This document shows, piece by piece, positions 35,629 to 49,071 of a stretch of DNA of 64,000 bases. The translations under genes and the position numbers were made by a program. The stretch spans positions 1-64,000 of the forward strand of contig NZ_OBMR01000003.1 of NCBI RefSeq assembly GCF_900218035.1, read 5' to 3'. The notes beneath the pieces were generated by a model. The model did no database searches. It was given only the letters and a program-made list of their open reading frames with translations, and was not told where the DNA came from. Position 1 is the stretch's first letter. The number at the start of each line of letters is the position of its first letter. Source of the stretch: Pseudobutyrivibrio ruminis DSM 9787 (GTDB taxonomy: Bacteria > Bacillota > Clostridia > Lachnospirales > Lachnospiraceae).

Positions 35629-37299
35629 ATGTTATTAAATGGTTCAGAAATAATTATAGAATGTTTAAAGGAACAGGGAGTTGATACAGTTTTCGGCTAT
35701 CCGGGTGGAGCAATTCTTAACTTATATGATGAGCTTTATAAGCATAGTGATGAGATTCATCATGTGCTTACAAGCCACGAGCAGGGAGCAGCTCACGCAG
35801 CAGATGGCTACGCTCGTTCTACTGGCAAGGTTGGTGTGTGCTTTGCAACAAGCGGTCCTGGCGCAACAAATCTTGTGACAGGTATTGCTACAGCTCATAT
35901 GGATTCGGTTCCTATTGTTGCCATCACATGTAATGTAAATGTATCTTTGCTTGGTAAGGATTCATTCCAGGAGATTGATATCACTGGTATTACAATGCCT
36001 ATTACAAAGCACAACTTTATCGTTAAGGATATCAAGGATTTGGCAGAGACAATCCGAAGAGCATTTACTATTGCAAAGAGCGGTCGCCCAGGTCCAGTTC
36101 TCATTGATGTGCCAAAGGATGTTACAGCTCCTACTAACAAATACGAATACATGCCAATGAAGCCAATCCCAGTTGGCCGAGTTAAAAAGAGCATTACTGA
36201 GGATGCTATCAAAGAGGCAGTTAAGCTTATCAAAAAGTCTAAAAAGCCAGTTGTCTTTGTTGGTGGTGGTGCAGTTCTTGCAAATGCTTCAAAGGAATTA
36301 AAGAAGTTTGTAGAGCTTGTTGATGCACCAGTTTGCGACACTCTTATGGGTAAGGGTGCATTCGATGGCAGAGATGAAAGATACACAGGAATGCTTGGTA
36401 TGCATGGCTGCAAGGCTTCAAACCTTAGCGTTTCAGAGTGCGATTTGCTTATCGCTGTCGGTACCAGATTCTCTGATAGAGTTCTTGGAAATCCAGACAA
36501 ATTTGCTAGCAATGCAAAGATTCTACAGTTTGATGTAGATCCTGCTGAAATTAATAAAAATATTCTTACTGATCATGCTATTGTTGGAGATGTAAAGGAA
36601 ATTTTATCTAGATTAAATAAAGTTCTTGAGCAGGCTGATCATGCTACTTGGATGAAGCATGTAAAAGAGCTATCTGAAAAGTATCCTCTTACAATTCCAG
36701 CAGAAGGCTTGTCAGGTCAGTATATCGTTGCTGAAACTTACAGACAGACAAAGGGCGATGCAATTATCGCAACAGAGGTTGGTCAGCATCAGATGTGGGC
36801 TGCTCAGTACTACAAGTTCAAGAAGCCTCATCAGTTGTTGACATCTGGTGGCCTTGGAACAATGGGATATGGCCTTGGCGCTGCAATCGGTGCGAAGACA
36901 GGTAATCCTGATAAAAAGGTTATCAATATCGCCGGCGATGGTTGCTTCCGCATGAACATGAACGAAGTTGCAACAGCTGCAAGAGAAAAGCTTCCAATCG
37001 TCGAAATTGTTATTAATAACCACGTACTTGGAATGGTAAGACAGTGGCAGACAATTTTCTATGAGAAGCGTTATTCAGCAACAGTCCTTGATGACGTAGT
37101 AGATTACGTTAAGTTAGCTGAGGCTATGGGTGCAACAGGCTACAGAGTTACAACTCAGGAGGAATTCCAAAGTGCCTTGAAGGAGGCCCTTGTCTCCGAG
37201 AAGCCTGTGCTTATTGACTGTATCATCGATTCAGATGACAAGGTATGGCCAATGGTAGCACCAGGAGCACCTATTAACGAGTTTTTCAAGGAGGATTAG
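35629..37299 (+). CDS. ilvB: Acetolactate synthase, large (catalytic) subunit
   Basis: A 556-residue ThDP enzyme for the first common step of valine/leucine/isoleucine synthesis. It shows the activating Glu in TSHEQGAAHAADGYAR, and the ThDP/metal motif GDGCFRMNMNE with NN further on. No regulatory small subunit (ilvN/ilvH) is adjacent, so it must be elsewhere or absent. The GGAG ribosome site sits at the 3' end of structured element B. Confidence 0.95.
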   Translation: MLLNGSEIIIECLKEQGVDTVFGYPGGAILNLYDELYKHSDEIHHVLTSHEQGAAHAADGYARSTGKVGVCFATSGPGATNLVTGIATAHMDSVPIVAITCNVNVSLLGKDSFQEIDITGITMPITKHNFIVKDIKDLAETIRRAFTIAKSGRPGPVLIDVPKDVTAPTNKYEYMPMKPIPVGRVKKSITEDAIKEAVKLIKKSKKPVVFVGGGAVLANASKELKKFVELVDAPVCDTLMGKGAFDGRDERYTGMLGMHGCKASNLSVSECDLLIAVGTRFSDRVLGNPDKFASNAKILQFDVDPAEINKNILTDHAIVGDVKEILSRLNKVLEQADHATWMKHVKELSEKYPLTIPAEGLSGQYIVAETYRQTKGDAIIATEVGQHQMWAAQYYKFKKPHQLLTSGGLGTMGYGLGAAIGAKTGNPDKKVINIAGDGCFRMNMNEVATAAREKLPIVEIVINNHVLGMVRQWQTIFYEKRYSATVLDDVVDYVKLAEAMGATGYRVTTQEEFQSALKEALVSEKPVLIDCIIDSDDKVWPMVAPGAPINEFFKED

Positions 37300-37303
37300 T
37301 GTA

Positions 37304-38386
37304 ATGAGTAGAGTTTATAATTTTAGTGCTGGACCAGCTGTTTTACCAGAGGAGGTTTTGAGAGAAGCCGCTGATGAAATGCTTGATTATAAAGGATGTG
37401 GAATGTCTGTTATGGAGATGAGCCATCGTTCAAAGGTATTCGATGACATCATCAAAGAGGCAGAGGCTGATATCCGCACTCTTATGAATATCCCAGACAA
37501 CTATAAGGTTCTTTTCCTTCAGGGCGGTGCAAGCCAGCAGTTTGCAGCAATCCCTATGAACCTTATGAAGAACAAGAAGGCTGGATATATCATCACAGGT
37601 CAGTGGGCTAAGAAAGCTTATCAGGAAGCTAAGATTTACGGTGAGGCAGTAGAGCTTGCAAGCTCAGCAGATGAGACATTTAGCTACATTCCAGATTGCT
37701 CGGATTTACCAATCACAGATGATATGGATTACGTATACATCTGTGAAAACAATACAATCTATGGCACAAAATTTAAGACTCTTCCAAATACTAAGGGGAA
37801 GGATTTGGTAGCAGACGTAAGTTCTTGCTTCCTTTCAGAGCCAGTAGATGTTAGCAAGTACGCTATTATCTACGGCGGTGTTCAGAAAAACGTTGGACCT
37901 GCAGGTATGGTAATTGTTATCATCCGCGAGGATTTAATTCGTGACGACGTTCTTCCTGGCACACCAACAATGCTTAAGTACAAAACACAGGCAGATAACG
38001 ATAGCCTTTACAATACACCACCTTGCTACGACATCTACATCTGTGGAAAGGTGTTTAAGTGGCTTCTTAAGAATGGTGGTCTTTCAGCAATGAAGGAACT
38101 TAACGAAAAGAAGGCTAAGATTTTATATGATTACCTTGACTCTTCAAAGCTTTTCAAGGGAACTGTTAGAAAGGAAGATCGTTCACTTATGAATGTACCT
38201 TTTGTTACAGGTAATGAGGAGCTTGATGCAAAGTTTGTAAAAGAAGCAACAGCAGCAGGATTTGTAAACCTTAAAGGACACAGAACTGTTGGCGGAATGC
38301 GTGCTTCTATTTACAACGCTATGCCAATCGAAGGTGTAGAGAAGCTTGTTGAGTTTATGAAGAAGTTCGAGGAGGAGAATGCCTAA
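37304..38386 (+). CDS. serC: Phosphoserine aminotransferase
   Basis: A 360-residue PLP enzyme converting 3-phosphohydroxypyruvate and glutamate to phosphoserine. The start YNFSAGPAVLPEEVL is the family signature, and the PLP Lys lies in IIYGGVQKNVGPAG. It overlaps serA by one base and follows ilvB by four bases, so it is probably read with the branched-chain genes. Confidence 0.97.
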   Translation: MSRVYNFSAGPAVLPEEVLREAADEMLDYKGCGMSVMEMSHRSKVFDDIIKEAEADIRTLMNIPDNYKVLFLQGGASQQFAAIPMNLMKNKKAGYIITGQWAKKAYQEAKIYGEAVELASSADETFSYIPDCSDLPITDDMDYVYICENNTIYGTKFKTLPNTKGKDLVADVSSCFLSEPVDVSKYAIIYGGVQKNVGPAGMVIVIIREDLIRDDVLPGTPTMLKYKTQADNDSLYNTPPCYDIYICGKVFKWLLKNGGLSAMKELNEKKAKILYDYLDSSKLFKGTVRKEDRSLMNVPFVTGNEELDAKFVKEATAAGFVNLKGHRTVGGMRASIYNAMPIEGVEKLVEFMKKFEEENA

Positions 38387-39549
38387 TGTTTACTTATAAT
38401 TGCTTAAATCCAATTTCAGATAAGGGATTAGTTAACTTCTCAACTGACTACAAAAAGGTTGAAAACATTTCAGAGGCTGACGCAGCTTTAGTTCGTTCAG
38501 CAGCAATGCATGATTTGGAGCTAGGGGATAAGCTCAAGTGCATCGCTAGAGCAGGAGCTGGCGTAAACAACATTCCTCTTGATAAATGTTCAGAGGAAGG
38601 AATCGTAGTTTTCAACACACCAGGTGCAAATGCTAATGGTGTAAAGGAGCTTGTTTTCGCAGGAATGCTTTTAGCTTCACGTGATATCGTAGGTGGTATC
38701 GATTGGGTTCTTGAAAACAAGGACGACGAGAACATCGGCAAGACTGCAGAGAAGGCAAAGAAGGCTTTTGCCGGAACTGAAATTGCAGGAAAGAAGCTTG
38801 GTGTTATCGGGCTTGGTGCTATCGGTGTAAAGGTAGCCAATGACGCTAATCGCCTTGGCATGGAAGTGTTGGGATATGATCCATACATCTCTGTAAATGC
38901 AGTTTGGAACCTTTCTAGAAATGTAAAGCATGTGACAAACGTAGAGGATATTTATAAGGAATGTGATTTCATCACAGTTCACGTACCTCTTCTTGATTCA
39001 ACAAAGGGCATGATTAACAAAGAAGCAGTACAAATGATGAAGAAGGGGGTTGTTATTCTCAACTTCGCTAGAGATCTTCTTGTTGATGAGACTGCAGTGC
39101 TTAATGGTATTGAATCAGGTAAGGTTCGCCACTATGTAACAGATTTTGCAAATCCTACTGTTGCTGGAAAGAAGGGTGTTATTTGCACTCCTCATCTTGG
39201 GGCTTCAACAGAGGAGGCAGAGGACAACTGTGCAGTTATGGCAGTTAAAGAAGTAATGGACTATATGGAGAATGGTAACATTACTCACTCTGTAAACTAT
39301 CCAGATTGCGATATGGGAATTTGTACAGCAGAAAGCCGTGTAGCAATCCTTCATAAGAATAAGGCTGGTCTTATCGCTTCATTTACAACAATCCTTAGTA
39401 AGGATAATGTCAATGTAGAGGATATGACAAACAAGAGCCGTGGGGATTTCGCATACACATTGCTTGATATTGGAAGCAAGCTTACAGATCAGGTTATTTC
39501 AGAAATAGAGAAGGTTGATGGTGTTATAAAAGTTAGGGTGGTAAAATAA
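38386..39549 (+). CDS. serA: D-3-phosphoglycerate dehydrogenase with ACT domain
   Basis: A 387-residue NAD enzyme that starts serine synthesis. It has the Rossmann motif GVIGLGAIGVKVA, the catalytic Arg/Glu/His series (NFARDLLVDE, TPHLGASTEEAE) and a C-terminal ACT domain (about 318-387, VAILHKNKAGLIASFTTIL) that usually senses serine. Start and stop overlap serC and the DUF1015 gene by one base each. Confidence 0.95.
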   Translation: MFTYNCLNPISDKGLVNFSTDYKKVENISEADAALVRSAAMHDLELGDKLKCIARAGAGVNNIPLDKCSEEGIVVFNTPGANANGVKELVFAGMLLASRDIVGGIDWVLENKDDENIGKTAEKAKKAFAGTEIAGKKLGVIGLGAIGVKVANDANRLGMEVLGYDPYISVNAVWNLSRNVKHVTNVEDIYKECDFITVHVPLLDSTKGMINKEAVQMMKKGVVILNFARDLLVDETAVLNGIESGKVRHYVTDFANPTVAGKKGVICTPHLGASTEEAEDNCAVMAVKEVMDYMENGNITHSVNYPDCDMGICTAESRVAILHKNKAGLIASFTTILSKDNVNVEDMTNKSRGDFAYTLLDIGSKLTDQVISEIEKVDGVIKVRVVK

Positions 39550-40784
39550 TGGCGCTTATTGTACCGTTTAAGGCAATCAGACCAAGTAAAGAGGAGGCTG
39601 CTACAATAGCAGCCCTTCCTTATGATGTATACAATAGACAAGAGGCATATCAAAAAGTAAAGGAGCAGCCTGGTTCATTTTTGGCAATCGACAGACCGGA
39701 AACTCAGTTTGAGCCAGATGTAGACATGTATTCAGAACAGGTTTATAAAAAGGCTGCTGAAATGCTTGATGAGTGGATATCTAAGGGAAGATTCATTCAG
39801 GATGATATGCCTTTTTATTATGTCTACGAACTTACTATGGATGGGCGCTCTCAAACAGGAATAGTTGCCTGTGCATCCATAGATGACTACGCTAATGGCG
39901 TTATCAAGAAGCATGAGAATACCAGAGCAGAGAAGGAGCAGGATAGAATTCGTCATGTGGATACCTGCAGTGCCCAGACCGGTCCAATATTTCTTGCTTA
40001 CAGAGCGGACGCTACAATTGCCAGCATTGTGGCAAAGGCAAAAAGTCGCAAGCCAGTATATGATTTCGTGGCAGAGGATGGAATCTCACATCGCTGCTGG
40101 GTTTTAGACGATATGATGACATGCGCTTTGATTGCCACCACATTCGATAAGATGGATTCTATCTATATTGCAGATGGCCACCACAGAGCTGCATCTGCTG
40201 TAAAGGTGGGATTCAAACGTCGTGAGGAGAATCCGGATTATACCGGAAAGGAAGATTTCAATTTCTTCCTGTCAGTTTTATTTCCAGACGATGAGCTGAA
40301 AATCTATGATTACAATAGAGTAGTTAAGGATTTGAATGGCATGGCTCCAGAAGAGTTCCTCGAGGAACTGGATAATGTGGTGGATTTACTATCTACTTCA
40401 GAAAAAGCAATCAGGCCAGAGAAAAAAGGCCAGTGGAGCCTGTATTTGGATGGAGTATGGTATTTGTATCAGGTTAGAGAAGAGCTTTTATCTGACGACC
40501 CGGTAGAGGGCCTTGATGTTTCATTGCTACAGAATCTGGTACTGGAACCGCTTCTTGGAATCGATGATCCTAAGACTAGCGATAGAATTGATTTTGTGGG
40601 AGGCATCAGAGGTCTAGGTGAATTGGAGCGCAGATGTGCTACAGATTGCAGGGTGGCATTTGCCATGTACCCAACCAGTATCTCAGAGCTTTTTGATGTG
40701 GCAGACGCAGGACTTTTAATGCCACCAAAATCCACATGGTTTGAGCCAAAGCTAAGAAGTGGGTTGTTTATACATAGAATATAA
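39549..40784 (+). CDS. DUF1015 family protein
   Basis: A 411-residue cytoplasmic protein of the DUF1015 family, which has a conserved place after serC-serA in many Clostridia. Motifs are visible: PSKEEAATIAALPYDVYNR at the start and IADGHHRAASAVKV near residue 200-215, a His pair that suggests metal or substrate binding. Its role is uncertain; the operon context argues for a part in serine metabolism. A terminator follows. Confidence 0.9.
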   Translation: MALIVPFKAIRPSKEEAATIAALPYDVYNRQEAYQKVKEQPGSFLAIDRPETQFEPDVDMYSEQVYKKAAEMLDEWISKGRFIQDDMPFYYVYELTMDGRSQTGIVACASIDDYANGVIKKHENTRAEKEQDRIRHVDTCSAQTGPIFLAYRADATIASIVAKAKSRKPVYDFVAEDGISHRCWVLDDMMTCALIATTFDKMDSIYIADGHHRAASAVKVGFKRREENPDYTGKEDFNFFLSVLFPDDELKIYDYNRVVKDLNGMAPEEFLEELDNVVDLLSTSEKAIRPEKKGQWSLYLDGVWYLYQVREELLSDDPVEGLDVSLLQNLVLEPLLGIDDPKTSDRIDFVGGIRGLGELERRCATDCRVAFAMYPTSISELFDVADAGLLMPPKSTWFEPKLRSGLFIHRI

Positions 40785-40790
40785 AAGTAA

Positions 40791-40822
40791 ACGGGACAGC
40801 GTAAGCTGTCCCGTTATTTTTT
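40791..40822 (+). terminator. Intrinsic terminator after the serine operon
   Basis: A 10-bp perfect stem ACGGGACAGC / GCTGTCCCGT with a GTAA tetraloop and a T-rich tail. Confidence 0.94.
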
Positions 40823-40895
40823 CCCAGTAAACGTTTCAGTGTTCGTTTTCTACCATCATATTTACGAAAGTCTATAAAGTTATTTCGTTACTTTG

Positions 40896-40923
40896 TTCAC
40901 AAAATTCTCACAAGTTGTATAGT
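40896..40923 (+). promoter_or_regulatory. Candidate promoter of the surface-protein operon
   Basis: TTCACA and TATAGT are spaced 16 bases apart. The leader to the first gene is about 150 bases, long enough for control elements. Confidence 0.5.
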
Positions 40924-40935
40924 AAATTAATTACG

Positions 40936-40974
40936 TTCTTGCCAATATTCAGATAATTCTTGCCTATTCACAGA
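40936..40974 (+). repeat. Two direct repeats 21 bases apart in the surface-operon leader
   Basis: TTCTTGCC occurs at 40936-40943 and 40957-40964, each followed by a similar AT-rich ATTCAnA segment. Spacing of 21 bases is two DNA turns, as in many tandem operator sites. ATGTAACGTTTT (41021-41032) just downstream is also in the flagellin-like leader. Confidence 0.5.
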
Positions 40975-41078
40975 CTTATCACAAAATATATGCTAATTTG
41001 AACTTACAAAAAGTTATGCAATGTAACGTTTTGTAGGAGACATTGTTGATTGGCAAATATTAAGTGAGGAAGAAGCAT

Positions 41079-44702
<3,624 letters not shown>

Positions 44703-44739
44703 CATGGTAAAGTCATAGTGACTTGGAAGGGAGTCGCCA

Positions 44740-45777
44740 ATGAAGAAGGCAGTATTTAAATCAAAAGGATTAATAGGAATAATTCTTGGGGCGTTATTAA
44801 TCATAGGCTGTCTACAGATAACTGGGTTAAAAGCTGCTGGAAGGATTAATCCTAATACTCCGATTACTATTACAGCTAAAATAGCTGAAAATGATCAATC
44901 GATATTTGCACAGGAATTTGACGGTAAGCTTCAAATCAGACTATATAAGATAGCTGATATTGGAGAGACAGGCAAAGCCACTGTAGAAGCTGGGTTTGAA
45001 GATATAGATTTAAGAATTTTAGATCAAAACCCATCGCCAGACGACATCATAGATAATATAGTGGCTGTTGCCGAACCTATTGCAAAAGACATGGAAGACT
45101 ACACCACTATTGAGATAAATAGAGGTGCTGGTGAATCTGAAAAAACAGTTACCATGCCAGACGGAGCTGGAATCTATTTATACGTACCACAGCCTGCAGC
45201 AGATAGAAGGTATACATACACATTTACAAGCTATATCCTCTATGCACCAACCAGTACATACATTATGACAGGACAGGGAAGTGACCAGTGGCAGTACGAT
45301 GTAGAATTTACAATCAAATCAGAGGCTGAGCAAGCATATGGTGATCTTGCTATAACAAAGACTCTGGATACATTCAATAAGTCACTGGGAAAAGCATCAT
45401 TTGTTTATAAAGTTACAGCAACGCTGGATAACGAGGTAGTTTTAAACAATGTGTATTCAATCGATTTTGACAAAGCTGGAAGCAAGACAAGAACAATAAA
45501 GGACATACCAGCATCAGCAGTTGTCACAGTAGAAGAGATATACACAGGTGCTAGCTATGAAGCAGTAGGGAATGAGATAGTTTCAGGATTAGTGATAAAA
45601 CCGGGAGATACAGTAACAGCTAATTTTGAAAATGACTACAACGGAAATCTAATCTCCGGTGGAATTAGCGCAGAAAATCAGTTCACCGTAGATGAGAATG
45701 GCAACATTATATGGACTGACAAGGATGGCAATCCAAAGGAACAGTTACATATGGAACCAGCTGAAACTTTTAGGTAG
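44740..45777 (+). CDS. Pilin-like secreted protein without sortase signal
   Basis: A 345-residue protein with a signal peptide (about 1-33) and two beta-sandwich domains; the second (about 205-305, DLAITKTLDTFNKSLGKASFVYKV) is Cna-B/DUF5979-like with an E-box-like ITVEEIYTG pattern. The C-terminus is polar (PKEQLHMEPAETFR), with no LPXTG and no TM helix, although its partner ends in one. It follows the adhesin by 37 bases, which hold a small hairpin AAGTCA-TAG-TGACTT. Confidence 0.8.
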   Translation: MKKAVFKSKGLIGIILGALLIIGCLQITGLKAAGRINPNTPITITAKIAENDQSIFAQEFDGKLQIRLYKIADIGETGKATVEAGFEDIDLRILDQNPSPDDIIDNIVAVAEPIAKDMEDYTTIEINRGAGESEKTVTMPDGAGIYLYVPQPAADRRYTYTFTSYILYAPTSTYIMTGQGSDQWQYDVEFTIKSEAEQAYGDLAITKTLDTFNKSLGKASFVYKVTATLDNEVVLNNVYSIDFDKAGSKTRTIKDIPASAVVTVEEIYTGASYEAVGNEIVSGLVIKPGDTVTANFENDYNGNLISGGISAENQFTVDENGNIIWTDKDGNPKEQLHMEPAETFR

Positions 45778-45800
45778 ATGTGAGATGGAGGTAGCTAATT

Positions 45801-46319
45801 ATGAAAGTAAATCGATTAATATTAGTGGCTGCAGCCATTGCCTTAATTGGTGGTCTTGCAGTGAAACCGGCCATAGCATATTTTACAGACACCGCTACTG
45901 TTAGCAAAACAATTCCAATTACCCTTGGGGATGTAGAGCTTCCAGAGATGGATGATGATGTGAATCACATGATTAAAACAATAGCGATTTCAAATACAGG
46001 TGATTACGACATATTTGTTAGAGCTAAGGCTTTATATCCAGACACCTGTATGATTACAAAGCAAACATCTACTAATTGGTCGGATTTAGATGGTGGGTAT
46101 TATTACTACAGCGAAATCCTTAAACCTGGTGAAAAGACGGAAGATCTTAACCTGAAAATTGATTTTGACGGTAGTACAAGCGATTTCAATGTAATCATCA
46201 TTCAGGAAGCAACAAAAGTTCTTTACGACGAGGAAGGAAATGCATACGCTGATTGGACAAATGCAATTTCTAACGAAGATCAAGTGCAACCTGTTGAAGT
46301 GATTGAGCAGATGCGATAG
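45801..46319 (+). CDS. TasA/camelysin-like secreted protein (SipW-type signal)
   Basis: A 172-residue protein. The N-terminus has a hydrophobic helix ending in KPAIAYFTDTATVSKTI, the AYFTD-type context of TasA/CalY proteins processed by the SipW signal peptidase. The mature part is a beta-rich sandwich. Such proteins form fibres or surface layers. Neither SipW nor a sortase is encoded near it. An overlapping-frame start is excluded by the GGAGGTAG site. Confidence 0.82.
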   Translation: MKVNRLILVAAAIALIGGLAVKPAIAYFTDTATVSKTIPITLGDVELPEMDDDVNHMIKTIAISNTGDYDIFVRAKALYPDTCMITKQTSTNWSDLDGGYYYYSEILKPGEKTEDLNLKIDFDGSTSDFNVIIIQEATKVLYDEEGNAYADWTNAISNEDQVQPVEVIEQMR

Positions 46320-46330
46320 GAGGGATGAGT

Positions 46331-47074
46331 ATGAAAAAATTATATAAGAACCCTCTGATAATATTAGCACTTGGCTTGATAATCATTATTTCAGCATCTG
46401 CTGGGGCAGCAAGAGCAGCAATTGTTTATCAGTCAGCAGCTGAGAGAGTAAACTTCTCAACAGCAACAATTTCAGTTGAGGTTCAGGAGAAAACAGACGA
46501 AGGATACGTTGCAGTAGAAAATGAATTGAATTTCAGTGAAGTGGCAAAAGATGAGAAATTCAAAGTAGGAAAAATATACAACGAGAGTGTAAGAATTGTT
46601 AATAACTCTAATCAGGAAACTGGCTACAGTGAATATGTAAGAGTTGTAGTTAGAAAGAATTGGTACAAGGATGGTAAAAGCACAAATCTTGCTCCTGATT
46701 TGATTGAGTTAGGAATCGCTGATGGATGGTATTTAAATCCTGATGAAACTACAACAGAGCAGGCAGTTTATTACATGACAACACCTCTTGGTTGTGGAAA
46801 TGCAGCAGAGTTTTTAGTATCAGTACAGGTAAAGAGTAAGCTTACATCCTTCGTAGAAACAAAGCCATATGTAGAGAATGGCGTAGAAATTGAAGGAACC
46901 ATAGTAAACGAATATCTTTACGATGGACAAGCCTTCCAAATCGAAATTCAGGCAGACGCAGTTCAGACTCACAACAGTGAAGATGCAATATATGCAGCCT
47001 GGGGAATCAAGGCAACATGTGATGGACAAGACGACGGAAACATACTAACAATTGGTGGTAAGCCTGTTAATTAA
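46331..47074 (+). CDS. Second TasA-like secreted surface protein
   Basis: About 247 residues with a signal peptide (about 1-29; ASAGAARAAIVYQSA) followed by a beta-rich mature domain that resembles the preceding TasA-like protein in layout (NESVRIVNNSNQETGYSEYVRVVVRK). The ATG six bases after the first is chosen because AGGAGG would sit one base from the other. It is secreted, with no anchor; it may co-polymerise with its neighbour. Confidence 0.78.
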   Translation: MKKLYKNPLIILALGLIIIISASAGAARAAIVYQSAAERVNFSTATISVEVQEKTDEGYVAVENELNFSEVAKDEKFKVGKIYNESVRIVNNSNQETGYSEYVRVVVRKNWYKDGKSTNLAPDLIELGIADGWYLNPDETTTEQAVYYMTTPLGCGNAAEFLVSVQVKSKLTSFVETKPYVENGVEIEGTIVNEYLYDGQAFQIEIQADAVQTHNSEDAIYAAWGIKATCDGQDDGNILTIGGKPVN

Positions 47075-47088
47075 GAAAGGAGCAAGAG

Positions 47089-47931
47089 ATGAAAAAGAAA
47101 ATTTTTAATACAGTCCTTGCTCTAGTAGTTACAGTGGCAGGGCTAATGACAACAAGTTTTGAATCTAATGCAGCTACACAAACAACAGGATGGAATGTTG
47201 AATATGATGGACAGGGATTTAGCTCAGACTACAATGTGGATAAATCCACCATTACCAGTGTAATGCCTGGGGATACAGTAGTATTTCAGGTTAATTACAA
47301 AAACAACTCTAGCGCAACTACAGATTTTTACTTAAGTACAGATGTAATTGCATCGCTGGAAGAAAAAAATGCAGATGGAAGCTCAGCAAATATCAGTGGC
47401 GGTGCCTATTCTTACAAGATTAGTTACAACTTAAATGGCAACACAAACGTCCTATATGATAGTGAAACCGTAGGTGGCGACAACACTACAGTAGTTGGCT
47501 TGAAACAGGTTCAGGGCGGATTGAAAAATGGCGAAAACGCATTTATGAGCGTAGGTTCATTAGCAAGTCAGGCCAGTGGAACAGTTGTTATAGAAATCAA
47601 GCTTGATGGAAATTCGCAGGACAATGATTACATGCAAAAGCTTGCACAGCTGGATGTAAGGTTTGGAGCTGAGAAGCAAACATCACCGGAGAATGTAGTA
47701 GTAAACACATCTGAAACAAAGCGAGTAGTGTACACCATACCAGGAGGAAGCCAGGTAGTAGTATTAGAGGAGCCAGCAGTTCCACTTGCTAATACTAATA
47801 CACTTGGAAGCCCTCAAACAGGAGATTCCATTATTCCTATTATTGTATGTAGCATGATGTTACTTATAGGATTATTACTTGTAATTAGTTACTTTTGGAT
47901 CTCAAAAAATAATAGAGAGAAGGTAGCGTGA
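47089..47931 (+). CDS. Cell-wall-anchored surface protein with SPQTG signal
   Basis: A 280-residue protein. A signal peptide (about 1-29) precedes a beta-sandwich (about 30-200), and the C-terminus has GSPQTGDSIIP, a hydrophobic helix and NNREK: a sortase-type sorting signal with Ser in place of Leu. It may be linked by a dedicated or general sortase. The function is unknown; surface assembly with its neighbours is likely. Confidence 0.8.
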   Translation: MKKKIFNTVLALVVTVAGLMTTSFESNAATQTTGWNVEYDGQGFSSDYNVDKSTITSVMPGDTVVFQVNYKNNSSATTDFYLSTDVIASLEEKNADGSSANISGGAYSYKISYNLNGNTNVLYDSETVGGDNTTVVGLKQVQGGLKNGENAFMSVGSLASQASGTVVIEIKLDGNSQDNDYMQKLAQLDVRFGAEKQTSPENVVVNTSETKRVVYTIPGGSQVVVLEEPAVPLANTNTLGSPQTGDSIIPIIVCSMMLLIGLLLVISYFWISKNNREKVA

Positions 47932-47932
47932 T

Positions 47933-48970
47933 ATGAAGAAATTAAAAAGATTATTCGGATTTAGTTTAATAATGACCATGTTATGTTCTCTTATTTCGCC
48001 TATTTGGGTGAGAGCTGAAGAGTACACATATCAAATAAGTATAATACGTGGTGGTACAGAGGAAATAGGAGCAGGTTTTGTTTCAGATATGTCAGATTCG
48101 TTGACAATTGTAAGTGCAAGTGATGAGGTTTCTGTTTCGTCAAATAAGGATTCGGTTATAATCAAGGGTCTTAAATACAATGACCAGATTTCCTTCAACC
48201 CTAAATCAGCAGTGGAAATACCTGATGATTCAAACGATAAGTACTATGTAAAGGGAATGAGAATCAGTGGATCAAACGATGTTGTTTCTGAATCTACTTT
48301 CTCAGTTACAAAAGACAATTCCTATGTTGTAGCTTATGGAGTAGGAGCGGTAGTTCCATATACAGTTAAGTATTTGGACGGCGCAGGAAATGCACTTGCT
48401 CAGCAGAATACCTTTTACGGAGCCATTGGTGATGAAGTATATGTTCCATATAAATATATAGATGGATATATTCCAAACGCTTTAAATCTTCATACTACAA
48501 GTCTAAAGGAAAATGACGAATTTGTATTTACATATACTAAGGCATCATCTGGTGGCCAGACAATCTATAATACAACCACTTCCACATCATATGGTGTGGT
48601 AGAAGGTGAAGGCCAAATGAGCTATCAGTTTGTTCCAGCGGCAGTAAGAGGAGTGGCAGGCAATGGCACAGCAGGCGGCACAGCAAATGGAAATGGCCAA
48701 GGACAGGCAGGCGGTGCGGCAGGCGGAAACCAGAATAATGAAGCAGCCAATGGAAATAATGAAGTTGCTATCGAAGATACTCAAACACCTACAGCAGCAG
48801 ATGTGATTGATATTGCTGATGAAGATGTTGCTAAAGCTGGTGAAACAGAAAAAATGTTTGATGTTCTAGAGAGAACAGCGATGGTTATTGCAATATTTGG
48901 ATTGTTGTTAATACTTTTAACAATTGGAGTAGCAATAAAAGAAAAGCATGATATTACTAAATATAACTAG
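47933..48970 (+). CDS. Surface protein with C-terminal membrane anchor (MucBP-like)
   Basis: A 345-residue protein with a signal peptide (about 1-28), beta-rich domains, a MucBP-like stretch (YTVKYLDGAGNALAQQNTF), a Gly/Asn/Ala-rich linker (about 235-265) and a C-terminal TM helix with a short charged tail, so it is membrane-held rather than wall-linked. It is the last gene of the operon and starts one base after the previous stop. It could hold or seed the surface fibre. Confidence 0.75.
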   Translation: MKKLKRLFGFSLIMTMLCSLISPIWVRAEEYTYQISIIRGGTEEIGAGFVSDMSDSLTIVSASDEVSVSSNKDSVIIKGLKYNDQISFNPKSAVEIPDDSNDKYYVKGMRISGSNDVVSESTFSVTKDNSYVVAYGVGAVVPYTVKYLDGAGNALAQQNTFYGAIGDEVYVPYKYIDGYIPNALNLHTTSLKENDEFVFTYTKASSGGQTIYNTTTSTSYGVVEGEGQMSYQFVPAAVRGVAGNGTAGGTANGNGQGQAGGAAGGNQNNEAANGNNEVAIEDTQTPTAADVIDIADEDVAKAGETEKMFDVLERTAMVIAIFGLLLILLTIGVAIKEKHDITKYN

Positions 48971-48992
48971 TTAATAGTTATATTACTTTGAG

Positions 48993-49018
48993 GCGGCAGG
49001 AGTTCCTGCCGCTTTTTT
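48993..49018 (+). terminator. Intrinsic terminator of the surface operon
   Basis: An 8-bp GCGGCAGG / CCTGCCGC stem with an AGTT loop and six T residues. Confidence 0.94.
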
Positions 49019-49071
49019 CATGTCAGTAAATATGATACAATATAACAGATTGTAAATACATGGAGGGTGTT

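Noticed and set aside
40936-40974. LytTR activator site
   Set aside because: Spacing of 21 fits, but the repeats lie downstream of the best promoter and do not match a LytTR consensus I know; kept only as a repeat.
49060-49071. Upstream ATG for the MscS gene
   Set aside because: That ATG overlaps the GGAGGG ribosome site itself, so the later ATG is the better start.
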